DNA of 64,000 bases from Streptosporangium lutulentum (GTDB lineage: Bacteria; Actinomycetota; Actinomycetes; Streptosporangiales; Streptosporangiaceae). Below, one piece after another: positions 13,754-22,462 of the stretch. The notes beneath the pieces were generated by a model. It was not told where the DNA came from. It ran no database searches and saw only the letters and a program-made list of their open reading frames with translations. The DNA is taken from contig NZ_JAUSQU010000001.1 of NCBI RefSeq assembly GCF_030811455.1, forward strand, positions 2,294,001 to 2,358,000, in the 5' to 3' direction. The first letter of the stretch is position 1; each line of letters starts with the position of its first letter. The position numbers were made by a program, and so were the translations under genes.

Positions 13754-14470
13754 TCAGACGAGAGGCTCACCGCCGTCGAGCGGCAATGACACGCCGGTCA
13801 TGAAGGTGCTGGTCATCGCGAACAGCACCGCCTCGGCGATGTCCTCGGCCGTTCCGATGCGCCGCGCGGGGTTGCGAGCGATGCGTTCCGCGAACAGTTC
13901 GGCCTTCTTCCGTTCCCCGAGTCCGTCCCAGGCCCCGGTGTCGACGGTTCCGGGAGAGACGGCGTTGACCCGGATGGGCGCGAGCTCCAGCGAGAGGGCC
14001 TTGGTGACGACGTCCACCGCCCCGTTGGTGGCCGCGACCCCCAGGACGCCGACGGCCGGCTTGAGAGCCGACGACCCGGAGAAGAAGACGAAAGAGCCTC
14101 CCGCGCGCACCCGCGGCGCGAAGTGCTTGGCCAGCATGATCGGCCCGATCACCTTGGTGCCGAAGGACAGCGACAGCGTGGCCGGGGTGAGATCTCCCAC
14201 GCGTCCGCGGGCCCGCGCCGAGGCGGTCGACACCACGTGATCGACGTCGCCGAGCCGTTCGGCCAGCGCCGCGATCGACTTCTCATCGGTGAGATCCACC
14301 TGCTCGGCGCTGACGCCGGCGTCGTCGTAGGCGTCCGCCAGGGCCGCGCGGTCGCGTCCCGCGACCACCACCCGGGCGCCGGCCGCTCGCGCCGCCAGCG
14401 TCACCGCGCGGGCGATCCCGCTTCCACGGCCGACGACGAGCACGGTCTTGTCCTGCAGTGTCGCTGACAT
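13754..14470 (-). CDS. SDR-fold protein lacking the classical Tyr/Lys pair (paralogue A)
   Basis: 238-aa Rossmann protein. The cofactor motif is clear (VVGRGSGIARAVTLAA, with the following VVAGRD suggesting an NADP-type Arg), as are the DHVVSTASA strand, the FFSGSSALKP segment and the C-terminal PLDGGEPLV. Where a classical SDR has YxxxK this protein reads VAATNGAVD, so neither the catalytic Tyr nor the Lys is at its place. The same change occurs in the paralogue at 15563-16279, so it is a family trait, not damage. It may bind NADP(H) without classical catalysis or use other residues. ATG 14470 has GGAG upstream; the longer frame is not homologous. It is third in a minus-strand run after the paralogue and the DUF427 gene. 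Confidence 0.8.
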   Translation of the reverse strand: MSATLQDKTVLVVGRGSGIARAVTLAARAAGARVVVAGRDRAALADAYDDAGVSAEQVDLTDEKSIAALAERLGDVDHVVSTASARARGRVGDLTPATLSLSFGTKVIGPIMLAKHFAPRVRAGGSFVFFSGSSALKPAVGVLGVAATNGAVDVVTKALSLELAPIRVNAVSPGTVDTGAWDGLGERKKAELFAERIARNPARRIGTAEDIAEAVLFAMTSTFMTGVSLPLDGGEPLV

Positions 14471-14614
14471 CGAAGTTCTCCTTCGGCCCGCTCGAACGTG
14501 GGGCAGGGCCGCACCGTCGAGGAGGCACATCCTTGGTAGGGATCTTTTCGCCGTTCCGGCAGGATTCCGCGAGCGCCCGGAGGCGGTGTCGCGAGCGCGG
14601 CGCACAGGCTGCGG

Positions 14615-15475
14615 TCACCGGGTACGGACCTCGTCGAGGTCCAGGCCGCGGTCGGTGCCGTGGGGCAGCACGTTCTGCCCGGGTTCGAGCTTCAGCCGCT
14701 CTCCGTCGAGGAACACCGCGACCTTGTTCGGTTCGAACGACACCAGTCCGGACACGCGGCCCATCTCGGCGTACGCGTCCTGGTAGGACCAGGCGGCTCG
14801 CTGGGAGGCGCCGATGTCGTAGTAGCTCGCCAGCCCCTTGTAGGGGCAGAACGTCCGACCCCCGACCGGGGTGAGCGCGCTCTCGTCGATGTCCGTCCTG
14901 GGGACGTACCAGCGAGGCGCGAAGCCGGACTCATACAGGACGATCGGATGCGCGGACCTGGCCACGACATGATCACCGTCGCGAACCTCCAGCCGCCGTG
15001 AGGTCCGGCGGATGTCGATCCGGTGATAGGCGTCGGCGGCGTGCCCCAGGATCCGCTCGTCCTCCTCGTAGAACGCGTCCATGGCGCGCCACGCGAAGGC
15101 GATTCGCCCCTCGAGCCGACCGGCGTGGGCGGGCAGGTCGACGTACTGCCATGCGGCCCGCTCCGTCTCCCGTTTCCCTTCGGCGACCGTGAACCATGAG
15201 GTGGCACCCAGTTCGCGATGGCGGGTGACATGGTCGGATCGCTGGAGAACGCCGGGTTTCACGTCCTCCAGGCGGAAATACGCCACCGGGTAGCGGCCCG
15301 GCTCGTGCAGCAGCGTGACGTCTTCGCCGTCGGCGATCCACTCGCCCGCGAACCGGACGCGCAACCGCCGGCGAAGCCGTTCGGCGAACAGCAGCCTCTC
15401 GGGCAGCGGGTCGGGGGTCAGGAACTCACCGACCGCGCCGGGCGAGAGCGGCCCTTGCTGCCATGACAGACCCAT
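14615..15475 (-). CDS. DUF427 domain protein, two repeats
   Basis: 286-aa cytoplasmic protein with two DUF427 units, about residues 35-150 and 165-280. The second repeat shows the family pattern VVARSAHPIVLYESGFAPRWYVPRTDID, then TFCPYKGLASYYDI, and a C-terminal GLVSFEPNKVAVFLDGERL. DUF427 (also named NTP_transf_9) has no firm biochemical function known to me, so none is assigned. It sits between two SDR paralogues on the same strand and is probably co-transcribed, under the divergent LysR. ATG 15475 has GGAAGGAG upstream. Confidence 0.8.
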   Translation of the reverse strand: MGLSWQQGPLSPGAVGEFLTPDPLPERLLFAERLRRRLRVRFAGEWIADGEDVTLLHEPGRYPVAYFRLEDVKPGVLQRSDHVTRHRELGATSWFTVAEGKRETERAAWQYVDLPAHAGRLEGRIAFAWRAMDAFYEEDERILGHAADAYHRIDIRRTSRRLEVRDGDHVVARSAHPIVLYESGFAPRWYVPRTDIDESALTPVGGRTFCPYKGLASYYDIGASQRAAWSYQDAYAEMGRVSGLVSFEPNKVAVFLDGERLKLEPGQNVLPHGTDRGLDLDEVRTR

Positions 15476-15562
15476 GGCGTTCTCCTTCCGTGCGGTGGCG
15501 GGCGACGAGCCCGCTCGTCCCCGGCCCGTAGGCGCCGCCGGGCCGACGACAGGCGGCGCCGC

Positions 15563-16279
15563 TCAGGTCAGTGGTTCTCCACCGTCGACGCGTAGCGTCA
15601 CCCCGGTGAGGAACGGGCTGGTCATGGCGAACAGAACCGCGTCGGCGATGTCCTGGACGGTTCCGATGCGACGGGCCGGATTGCGGGCGCGGAGATCGTC
15701 GAAGTAGGCGCGCTTGCCCTCTTCGCCGAAGGAGTCCCAGATGCCGGTGTCGATCACGCCGGGCGAGATCGCGTTGACCCTGATCGGTCCCAGTTCGAGC
15801 GCCAGGGACCTGGTGAGGAAGTCGACCGCTCCGTTGGTGGCGGCCACGCCGAGATAACCGATGACGGGCTTGAAGGCCGCGACGCCGGAGAAGAGCACGA
15901 AGGAACCGTCGTCGGCGATGTGCGGCGCGAAGTGCTTGGCGAGGATGGCCGGGCCGATGACCTTGGTGTCGAAAGAGCGCCGCAGGGCCTCCCTGTCGAG
16001 ATCGGCCAGGAGCCCCCGGGCGCGTGCCGAAGCGGTCGAGACGACGTGATCCACCTGGCCGAGCCGCTCCGCGAGCGCCGCGATGGTCGTGTCGTCGTTG
16101 AGGTCGACGGTCTCGGCCTCGACTCCCGGGTCCTCGTAGGCGGCCCGCAGCGCCGCCTGATCACGTCCCGCGACCACGACGCGAGCTCCCCGCGCACGCG
16201 CGGACAGCGTGATGGCGCGGGCGATCCCGCTACCCCGGCCGACGACGAGGACGGTGCGATCTTGCAACGACAGTGCCAT
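15563..16279 (-). CDS. SDR-fold protein lacking the classical Tyr/Lys pair (paralogue B)
   Basis: 238 aa, strongly similar over its whole length to the protein at 13754-14470, sharing VVGRGSGIARA, DHVVSTASARARG, TKVIGP.LAKHFAP, GVAATNGAVD and the DGGEPL end. Here too the YxxxK position reads VAATN, and the preceding serine segment is LFSGVAAFKP. It is first in the three-gene unit with the DUF427 protein and paralogue A, and divergent from the LysR gene, so LysR control of the unit is likely. ATG 16279 has AAAGGAGG upstream, the best ribosome site in this block. The substrate is unknown. Confidence 0.8.
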   Translation of the reverse strand: MALSLQDRTVLVVGRGSGIARAITLSARARGARVVVAGRDQAALRAAYEDPGVEAETVDLNDDTTIAALAERLGQVDHVVSTASARARGLLADLDREALRRSFDTKVIGPAILAKHFAPHIADDGSFVLFSGVAAFKPVIGYLGVAATNGAVDFLTRSLALELGPIRVNAISPGVIDTGIWDSFGEEGKRAYFDDLRARNPARRIGTVQDIADAVLFAMTSPFLTGVTLRVDGGEPLT

Positions 16280-16350
16280 GACGGGTCCTCCTTTCGTCTT
16301 TCGTCCCTTCCGTCCTTTTGACTCTAACGACTACCCCCGTGACCTGGTCT

Positions 16351-16367
16351 CTTTCTGAATATGAAAG
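16351..16367. promoter_or_regulatory. Candidate LysR-type box in divergent promoter
   Basis: CTTTC and GAAAG arms separated by 7 nt (16351-16367) fit the T-N11-A pattern of LysR sites. They lie in the 116-bp AT-enriched spacer between paralogue B and the lysR-like gene, 29 bp before the LysR start codon, where an autoregulatory site would be expected. Confidence 0.45.
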
Positions 16368-16395
16368 TTCTGGTGATATGCGATAGATTTTGCGA

Positions 16396-17346
16396 ATGGC
16401 TACGCTTCGAGCGCTGGAGTGTCTCGTGGCTCTGGCCGACATCGGGTCGGTGACCGGGGCCGCCGCCGCGCTTCACATGTCGCAGCCCGCGCTCTCGCAT
16501 CAGATCGCGGCTCTGGAGCGGGAGCTGGGCACGCCCGTCGTGGAGCGGTTGCCGCGGGGCGTCCGGGTCACGGTCGCGGGCCGTGCCGCCGCCGCGGAGG
16601 CGCGCATCGCGCTACAGGCCGCCGCCCGGGCCGTCCACATGGGCCGGGAGGCGGGTGCGGGGCGCGCCGGTCGGCTCCGGATCGCCTGCGCCGAGACGAT
16701 GACCGTCTGGCTCCTGGTCCCCGTACTGCGCCGGTGGCGCTCGCATCACCCCGAGGTCCATCTGGACCTGATGGAGTTCACCAGCACGGATCGCATGGTC
16801 GACCATCTCGTGGCGGGCGGAACGGACCTCGTGGTCGGCCCGCGGCCGACCGGCGCCCCCGCCCACATCGAGGTGCTGGGTCAGGAGGAAATGGTCGTCG
16901 TGACCTCGGACGACCACCCCTTCTCGGGACGGCCCTCGGTGACCGTCGCGGAGCTCGCCGCCGAGCCTTTCGTGCACTACGACCCCGACAACGGGCTGGC
17001 GGTGTGGGTGGACCGGTTCGTCGCCGGACACGAGGTGGCGCTCACCCCGGTGGTGCGGACCCGCAGTCCGCGGACCGCCGCGCAGCTGGCGGGAGCCGGG
17101 ATGGGCGTCTCCATCGTGCCTGCCTCCGCCCTCATCGCCTGCCCGGCAGGGGTGGTGCGCCGCCTGAACCCGCGCGTCCACCGTGACATAGTCGCGATCA
17201 TGGCGGCCCCCTCGGACGGGCTCGCCCGGAGGTTCGTCGCCGACCTGCGACGGCAGGGGCTTCCCGTGCCCGACACCGAGGCGCGGCCCCCGCTCGGCGG
17301 GCGCGGTCCCGGCTCACCCGCTCCCGATCGGTCAACCGGCGGCTGA
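16396..17346 (+). CDS. LysR family transcription regulator
   Basis: 316-aa LTTR. An N-terminal winged HTH (residues 1-60, GSVTGAAAALHMSQPALSHQIAALERELGTPVVER) is followed by a substrate-binding domain (about 90-290) with the usual segments LRIACAETMTVWLLVPVL, DLVVGPRP and AGMGVSIVPAS. It is divergent from the SDR/DUF427/SDR unit and so its likely regulator. ATG 16396 is used; a TTG two codons upstream is possible. The last 25 residues are a low-complexity Pro/Gly tail. The effector is unknown. Confidence 0.88.
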   Translation: MATLRALECLVALADIGSVTGAAAALHMSQPALSHQIAALERELGTPVVERLPRGVRVTVAGRAAAAEARIALQAAARAVHMGREAGAGRAGRLRIACAETMTVWLLVPVLRRWRSHHPEVHLDLMEFTSTDRMVDHLVAGGTDLVVGPRPTGAPAHIEVLGQEEMVVVTSDDHPFSGRPSVTVAELAAEPFVHYDPDNGLAVWVDRFVAGHEVALTPVVRTRSPRTAAQLAGAGMGVSIVPASALIACPAGVVRRLNPRVHRDIVAIMAAPSDGLARRFVADLRRQGLPVPDTEARPPLGGRGPGSPAPDRSTGG

Positions 17347-17438
17347 CGCGCCCGCCGGGCCCACGAGCGTGACAGGGGCCGCGACCCCGAGGCGGTCGCC
17401 GGGTCGTCGAGGACGGCCTGCGTGGGGGGGGCGACGGC

Positions 17439-17849
17439 TTACCGTGCCGCCGGGCGCCCGCGCTCCCACCAGAGCGCGGCCCCGGTGACCACCGCGCCGA
17501 CCCCCTCCCAGATGCCGACGCCGATGAACCGGGCGGGGGCGGCGCCGGTCACCACCAGGACGGTGAAGACCGTGAACGTCAGCAGGCGGAACGGCACCGT
17601 CCACAGGAAGAAGGGCCGGTAGTCGGCGGCGGCGGCCAGGAGGTAGTAGACGCCCATGTTCACCGCGGCCATCGAGGAGGCGGCGAGGTACACCTCCGTG
17701 TAGTCGCCGGGGTCACGCGTCTGCGGCACCTCGAAGCCGAGGAGGGCCAGCATGGTGTCCGGCGACACCAGGCCGACGACGCCGAGCACCACGGCGAGGA
17801 AGCCGAAGACCGCCATCGTCCAGCCAGAGAGGGAACGCGGGAGTCGCAT
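17439..17849 (-). CDS. Small integral membrane protein, four helices
   Basis: 136-aa protein with four predicted transmembrane segments (FGFLAVVLGVVGLVSP; YLAASSMAAVNMGVYYLLAAA; LLTFTVFTVLVVTG; GVGIWEGVGAVVTGAALWW). I do not recognise a family with known function; similar small proteins occur widely in actinomycetes. ATG 17849 has GGAGGA upstream. It is convergent with the LysR gene, and an inverted repeat lies about 53 bp upstream of the start. Confidence 0.7.
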   Translation of the reverse strand: MRLPRSLSGWTMAVFGFLAVVLGVVGLVSPDTMLALLGFEVPQTRDPGDYTEVYLAASSMAAVNMGVYYLLAAAADYRPFFLWTVPFRLLTFTVFTVLVVTGAAPARFIGVGIWEGVGAVVTGAALWWERGRPAAR

Positions 17850-17901
17850 GGCGGATCCTCCGGGTGCCAGGTCGGCGATCGGGTGGGGGGTGCAGCCTCT
17901 C

Positions 17902-17919
17902 GGTGATCTTAGGATCACC
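17902..17919. promoter_or_regulatory. Inverted repeat GGTGATC-N4-GATCACC
   Basis: Perfect 7-bp arms at 17902-17908 and 17913-17919 around TTAG, beside a TATAT element, about 53 bp upstream of the membrane-protein gene. Size and symmetry suit a dimeric repressor operator overlapping the promoter. The regulator is not identifiable in the window. Confidence 0.45.
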
Positions 17920-17990
17920 ATATATGCCAATACAGGGCTGGCGCTTGGTGGAGGCCGGACCGGAGGAACGGCTTGATGGGCGGGGCAGGC

Positions 17991-18728
17991 TCAGGTGGTG
18001 GCGAGCCAGTCGGCGTACCGGGTGGGGGCGAGGTCGGCGTCGGCCGGGGCGGTGATGACGTCGCCCTTGATCGCGGCGAACATGCCCGCCGTGTCGTCGA
18101 CGACGACGGGCCGGCTGTCGCCCTTGGCCTTCAGCGTGATCCTGCCGAGGTCGTCGAGGGCGAAGACCTCGGGGCCGGCGATGTTGCGGACGCCGTTCAG
18201 CGGTGAGCCCGCGGCGACCTCCGCGACGGCGGCGGCGACGTCCGCGGCCGCGATCGGCTGGATCGGCGTGCGCGGCAGGCGCACGCTCTTCTCGTCGGAG
18301 GTCCAGGACAGGGTCGTGTCGACGAACTCCATGAACTGGGTGGCGCGCACGATCGAGAACGGGATCGACCCGGCCCGCAGCAGGTCCTCCTGAAGCACCT
18401 TCGCCCGGTAGTAGACGAGGTCGGGCACCTGGTCGACGCCGACGATGGAGAGGATGACGAAGTGCCCGACGCCGGCCTTCGCGCTCGCGGCGATGAGGTT
18501 GTCCATTGAGGTCTGGAAGAAGGCGGGCGAGGCGTCGTCGAAGGTCGGGGAGTTGGTGAGGTTGACGACGACGTCCGCGCCCGCCACCGCCTCGTCCACG
18601 CCCACACCGGTGATGACGTTCACGCCCGTGGACAACGCGTACGGCACGGCCTCGTGCCCGGCCGCGGTGAGATTCCGTACAACCTGCGAGCCGATCAGGC
18701 CGGTCCCGCCGATAACTGCGATCTTCAT
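17991..18728 (-). CDS. NmrA-like/atypical SDR NAD(P)-binding protein
   Basis: 245-aa atypical SDR of the NmrA/SDR-a5 type. The N-terminal MKIAVIGGTGLIGSQVV has the GxxGxxG motif and the C-terminus ends in a short substrate region. No classical Tyr-Lys pair is needed in this group, though YYRAK (VYYRAKVLQEDLL) occupies that place. Members act as NAD(P)H sensors or quinone/flavin-type reductases; the role here is unknown. ATG 18728 has GGAAGG upstream and the longer frame to 18896 is not protein-like. A broken paralogue lies at 20952-21373 on the other strand, so the family was duplicated locally around the flavoprotein gene. Confidence 0.85.
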   Translation of the reverse strand: MKIAVIGGTGLIGSQVVRNLTAAGHEAVPYALSTGVNVITGVGVDEAVAGADVVVNLTNSPTFDDASPAFFQTSMDNLIAASAKAGVGHFVILSIVGVDQVPDLVYYRAKVLQEDLLRAGSIPFSIVRATQFMEFVDTTLSWTSDEKSVRLPRTPIQPIAAADVAAAVAEVAAGSPLNGVRNIAGPEVFALDDLGRITLKAKGDSRPVVVDDTAGMFAAIKGDVITAPADADLAPTRYADWLATT

Positions 18729-19068
18729 GATGAACCTTCCTGTCGCCGGAGCGTTCGGTGCCATCCGGTCACCGTTAAGACCGGGCAGCCGTCCGGTCTG
18801 TGACAGCCGCGGCGAAAAAGGCGCGGCGCGCCGGCCGGGGCGGCGCCGGCCAGGAGGGCGCGCACGATACGTACCCGCTGGGGACGACCCGAACACGAGG
18901 GTCCCGGCCGGTGCGACGCCGAGGGCCGCACCGGCGACGGGGGTGGCGAGCCGAGCGTCGCCGATCCCGCCGAACGGCCGCGCGCCTCGATGGGGATGTC
19001 ACAAATCACGCCGCTGCCCGGTCGTCTTCTCCGGAATTGCTTTCATCTGACGCGGCCGAAGGAACACC
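18729..19068. other. Divergent intergenic region, no feature resolved
   Basis: 340 bp between the NmrA-like gene and the flavoprotein gene, which point away from each other. Both promoters must lie here, but I see no convincing -35/-10 pair or operator. An AAGGA ribosome site sits just before 19069. Confidence 0.4.
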
Positions 19069-20799
19069 ATGCACTCATCAGAGAAACGGATCTCCACGTC
19101 GGTCCTGGTCATCGGCACGGGAGGGTCCGGGCTGCGGGCCGCCATCGAACTCGCCGAACGCGGGGTCGACGTCGTGGCGGTGGGCAAACGGCCGAAGGCG
19201 GACACGCACACCTCGCTCGCGGCCGGCGGCATCAACGCGGCGCTCGCCACGATGGACCCCGAGGACAGCTGGCAACAGCACGCGGCGGACACCATCACGG
19301 AGAGTTACCTCCTGGCCAACCCCCAGACGGTGCGCATCGTCACCGAGGGGGCCGCGCGGGGCATCGAGGACCTCCAGCGCTGGGGCATGCCGTTCGCGCT
19401 CGAGGAGGACGGGCGGATCTCACAGCGCTTCTTCGGCGCCCACACCTACCGGCGCACCGCCTACGCCGGGGACTACACCGGGCTTGAGATCCAGCGCACC
19501 CTGGTCAACCGGGCGCTGCGGCTCGATGTCCCCATCCTCGACACCGTGTACATCACACGCATCCTCGTCCGCGACAACGTGGTCTTCGGCGCGTACGGTT
19601 TCGACCTGACCGATGGCAGCCGCTATGTCATCCACGCCGATGCGGTGATCCTGGCGGCCGGCGGCCACACCAGGATCTGGCGGCGCACCTCCTCCCGGAG
19701 GGACGAGAACACCGGCGACTCGTTCCGCCTCGCGGTGCTCGCCGGTTGCCGCATCCGCGACCCGGAGCTGGTGCAGTTCCACCCGTCCGGTCTCATCTCA
19801 CCCGAGAACGCGGCGGGCACCCTCGTCTCCGAGGCGGCGCGGGGCGAGGGCGGGATCCTGCGCAACGAGCTCGGTGAGCGTTTCATGGCGCGGTACGACC
19901 CGGAGCGGATGGAGCTGTCCACGCGTGACCGGGTCGCCCTGGCCGCCTACACAGAGATCAAGGAAGGCCGCGGGAGCCGAAACGGCGGCGTGTGGCTTGA
20001 CGTGTCGCATCTGCCGAGACAGACGATCATGACGCGGTTGCCCCGTGTCTACCAGACGCTCATGGAACTGCAGATGCTCGACATCACCCAGGAGCCGATC
20101 GAGATCGCACCGACCGCGCACTACTCGATGGGCGGGGTCTGGGTGCGTCCCGAGGACCACAGCACGGGCGTCGACGGCCTGTACGCGATCGGGGAGGCGT
20201 CGAGCGGCCTGCACGGGGCGAACCGCCTGGGCGGCAACTCGCTCATCGAGCTTCTCGTCTTCGGCCGCATCGTCGGACAGGCGGCGGCCGAGTATTCAGC
20301 GGGCCTCGACGCCCAGCGCCGCTCGGCCGAGGCGCTCGGCGCGGCACGGGCGGAGGTGGACGGGCTGCTCGCGGCCGACGGTCCCGAGAACGTGCGTTCT
20401 CTGCAGCGGGCCATCCGCAACATCATGACCGAGCATGCCGGCGTGGTGCGCGACGAGAGCGGCCTGCTGAAAGGTCTCGCCGAACTCACCGCGGTGGAGG
20501 CGCGCATCGCCGACGTCGGCGTGCACCCGGACATCGCCGGATTCCAGGACCTGGCCCATGCCTTCGACACGAAGGCCGCGGTGCTCGCCGCGCGCGCGAC
20601 GATCGAGACCGCGCTTGAGCGTCGCGAGACCCGCGGCTGCCACAACCGCTCCGACTACCCCGAGCTCGACCCCTCGCTGCAGGTCAACCTCGTCTGGTCC
20701 GGACCCGGGGCGGTGGAGAGGGAGCCCATCCCGCCGATTCACGCCGAGATCGCGGCGCTCATGCGTGAGGTCTCCACCGGGGGAAAACTCGTCGAGTAA
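19069..20799 (+). CDS. FAD-dependent fumarate reductase/L-aspartate oxidase family flavoprotein
   Basis: 576-aa flavoprotein of the SdhA/FrdA/NadB superfamily. The FAD dinucleotide motif is at residues 12-30 (VLVIGTGGSGLRAAIELAE), followed by TSLAAGGINAAL, the active-site ELVQFHPSG and RGEGGILRNELGERFM segments, and AHYSMGGVWV and GANRLGGNSLIELLVFGR near the C-terminal FAD contact. The last two read more like succinate dehydrogenase/fumarate reductase than classical NadB. No iron-sulfur subunit, membrane anchor, nadA or nadC is nearby, so it acts alone or with distant partners; succinate/fumarate or L-aspartate are plausible substrates. Start ATG 19069 follows AAGGA. Confidence 0.85.
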   Translation: MHSSEKRISTSVLVIGTGGSGLRAAIELAERGVDVVAVGKRPKADTHTSLAAGGINAALATMDPEDSWQQHAADTITESYLLANPQTVRIVTEGAARGIEDLQRWGMPFALEEDGRISQRFFGAHTYRRTAYAGDYTGLEIQRTLVNRALRLDVPILDTVYITRILVRDNVVFGAYGFDLTDGSRYVIHADAVILAAGGHTRIWRRTSSRRDENTGDSFRLAVLAGCRIRDPELVQFHPSGLISPENAAGTLVSEAARGEGGILRNELGERFMARYDPERMELSTRDRVALAAYTEIKEGRGSRNGGVWLDVSHLPRQTIMTRLPRVYQTLMELQMLDITQEPIEIAPTAHYSMGGVWVRPEDHSTGVDGLYAIGEASSGLHGANRLGGNSLIELLVFGRIVGQAAAEYSAGLDAQRRSAEALGAARAEVDGLLAADGPENVRSLQRAIRNIMTEHAGVVRDESGLLKGLAELTAVEARIADVGVHPDIAGFQDLAHAFDTKAAVLAARATIETALERRETRGCHNRSDYPELDPSLQVNLVWSGPGAVEREPIPPIHAEIAALMREVSTGGKLVE

Positions 20800-20951
20800 C
20801 GATCACCGGCGACTGAATCCGCGCCCGAATGCGCGCTCGAATCCGCGCCCGAAAAAGAATTTCGCGGCAGTTGTCACAAGTCCAGAGGCTGCCTGGTCTT
20901 AGCTGACGTCCGGCCGGCACGTGGGTGCCTTGGCGAAGAGAAAGGTTTTTC

Positions 20952-21373
20952 ATGAAGGTCGTAGTAATCGGGGGGACCGGCCTGATCGGGTCGAAGCTGG
21001 TGGCCAAGCTGGGGGAGCACGGTCACGAGGCGGTCGCGGCGGCGCCGAACACGGGTGTCAACACCCTCACCGGTGAGGGGCTGGCCGAGGTGCTGAGGCG
21101 AGCGATGACGTCGCCCAGGCGGTCGGCCGGGTCGCGGTGGGATCACCGCTGAACGGCAGGGTCGAGGTGGGCGGGCCCGAGCAGTTCCGGATGGACGAGT
21201 TCTTCCGTGACGTGCTGGCCGGCTGGAACGACCGGCGCTCGGTGGTCGCCGACCCGCACGCGCGCTACTTCGGAACCGAGCTGGGCGAGCGGACGCTGGT
21301 GCCGGATGGCGGCGCCGCCCTCGGCCAGATCCGGTATCGCGACTGGCCCGGCCGTACCGCCACCGGAAAGTAG
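20952..21373 (+). pseudogene. NmrA-like NAD(P)-binding protein, middle deleted and frameshifted
   Basis: The first part (20952 to about 21100) encodes MKVVVIGGTGLIGSKLV...LTGEGLAEVL, an N-terminal Rossmann unit like that of the intact gene at 17991-18728. From 21101, in a different frame, the sequence encodes SDDVAQAVGRVAVGSPLNG, then VEVGGPEQFRMDEFF and DPHARYFGTELGERTLVP up to a stop at 21373, which is the normal C-terminus of the family. Compared with intact members about 120-130 residues are missing at the join, and the join shifts the frame. The AAGAGAAAGG ribosome site is still present. A short truncated peptide could be made, but the enzyme cannot. Confidence 0.8.
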
Positions 21374-21422
21374 CGCGTTCTCGCCCGAGCTTCACCACCC
21401 TCAGGCCACGAAAGGTGGTTCC

Positions 21423-21584
21423 ATGCCCGACAGCGACCCGGCGACTACCGGGTTCACGCAGAGATCGACCGCGGGGCGGACGGCGCTCACCACGCTGTGC
21501 GAACCCGGCGCGCCGATGCCCACCCTGGCCGGCGACGACGAACCCGCCCGGCGTCAGGGCCGGCGCGCCCCTCGCCCCTCCTGA
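21423..21584 (+). CDS. Small ORF, 53 aa, unknown
   Basis: Starts at ATG 21423 behind a strong AAAGGTGG site (5 nt spacing), 49 bp after the broken NmrA-like gene and 83 bp before the methyltransferase. It encodes a Thr/Ala/Pro/Arg-rich peptide beginning MPDSDPATTG and containing a single Cys (TTLCEPGAPMPT), with a basic C-terminus. I recognise no family. Position and ribosome site suggest it is translated; a leader or precursor-peptide role with the adjacent methyltransferase is only a speculation. Confidence 0.4.
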   Translation: MPDSDPATTGFTQRSTAGRTALTTLCEPGAPMPTLAGDDEPARRQGRRAPRPS

Positions 21585-21667
21585 ACGCGGATGGGCTTCT
21601 TACCGCATCACGACGACAGGCGGCCGGTGGGCACCACGGGCGCCTGCGACCGTACGGGGGTTGTGCC

Positions 21668-22462
21668 GTGACCGCATCGGCGATGGTCGCCGAGTTCGAC
21701 GATGTCGCCGGGTGGACCGCCGACGCCGTCGAACACCTCGGACAGCGTCACGCCATACCGGCCACCTGCCGCGGCAGCGCGAGTCCGGCCGCACTGGCCT
21801 GGCTGGCCGAGGCGTGCGAGCTGTCACCCGGGATCAGGTTGCTGGACGTGGGCGCCGGAGCGGGCGGCCCGGCGGCCTGGGCGGCCGAGCGGTTCGGGGT
21901 CCGGCCGATCCTGCTGGAACCGATGCCGGCCGCGGGCCGGGCCGCCGCCCGGCTCTTCGGATTGCCGGTCATCGCGGCCGATGGCCGCCGCATTCCGCTC
22001 CGCACGGGGTCGGCCGACGCCGCCTGGTGCCTGGGGGTGCTGTGCACCGTGCGGGACAAGGCCGCGGTACTCAGCGAGATCCACCGGGTGCTCACGCCCG
22101 GTGGATCACTGGGGCTCCTGGTGGTCGTCGCGCGAGGACCGCAGACCCTTCCGGCTCCGCACGGCAACCACTTCCCCACCCAGCGGGAACTCCTCGCGCT
22201 GCTTTCCGGCGCCGGGTTCGAGCTTCTCGAGCAGGTCGACCAGCCCCACGGCGCGCCGTTGTCGTGGTCGCGACGTGCCGAGCAGGTCGCCGCGGTCGTC
22301 GCGGCCCGCCACCGGGCCGACCCCGCCTACGCACTGGCAACTCACCAGGGTGAGCGCTTCACCCGCCTGTTCGCCTCCGGCCAGATCACCGTACGGCTGA
22401 TCCACGCGGTCAGCCGGCGGCCTACCGGACGTCCCCGCACGCCACATATGGAGGAAAGATGA
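21668..22462 (+). CDS. Class I SAM-dependent methyltransferase
   Basis: 264-aa Rossmann methyltransferase of the ubiE/type-11 kind. Motif I is RLLDVGAGAGGPAAWAAERFG (about residues 56-76), followed by the acidic/aromatic segment ILLEPMP, motif II (SADAAWCLGVLCTV) and motif III (VLTPGGSLGLLVVV). The substrate cannot be read from the sequence. GTG 21668 (VTASAMVAEF) is preferred with a G-rich site upstream; an ATG at 21683 is also possible. Its stop overlaps the start of the 79-aa gene (ATGA), so the two are translationally coupled, in one operon with the ferritin-like/CDGSH protein. Confidence 0.82.
   Translation: MTASAMVAEFDDVAGWTADAVEHLGQRHAIPATCRGSASPAALAWLAEACELSPGIRLLDVGAGAGGPAAWAAERFGVRPILLEPMPAAGRAAARLFGLPVIAADGRRIPLRTGSADAAWCLGVLCTVRDKAAVLSEIHRVLTPGGSLGLLVVVARGPQTLPAPHGNHFPTQRELLALLSGAGFELLEQVDQPHGAPLSWSRRAEQVAAVVAARHRADPAYALATHQGERFTRLFASGQITVRLIHAVSRRPTGRPRTPHMEER

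Noticed and set aside
17424..17432. G-run near the end of the LysR/membrane-protein convergent spacer, as a possible quadruplex
   Set aside because: A single G-tract without three further tracts at suitable spacing; not enough for a quadruplex call.
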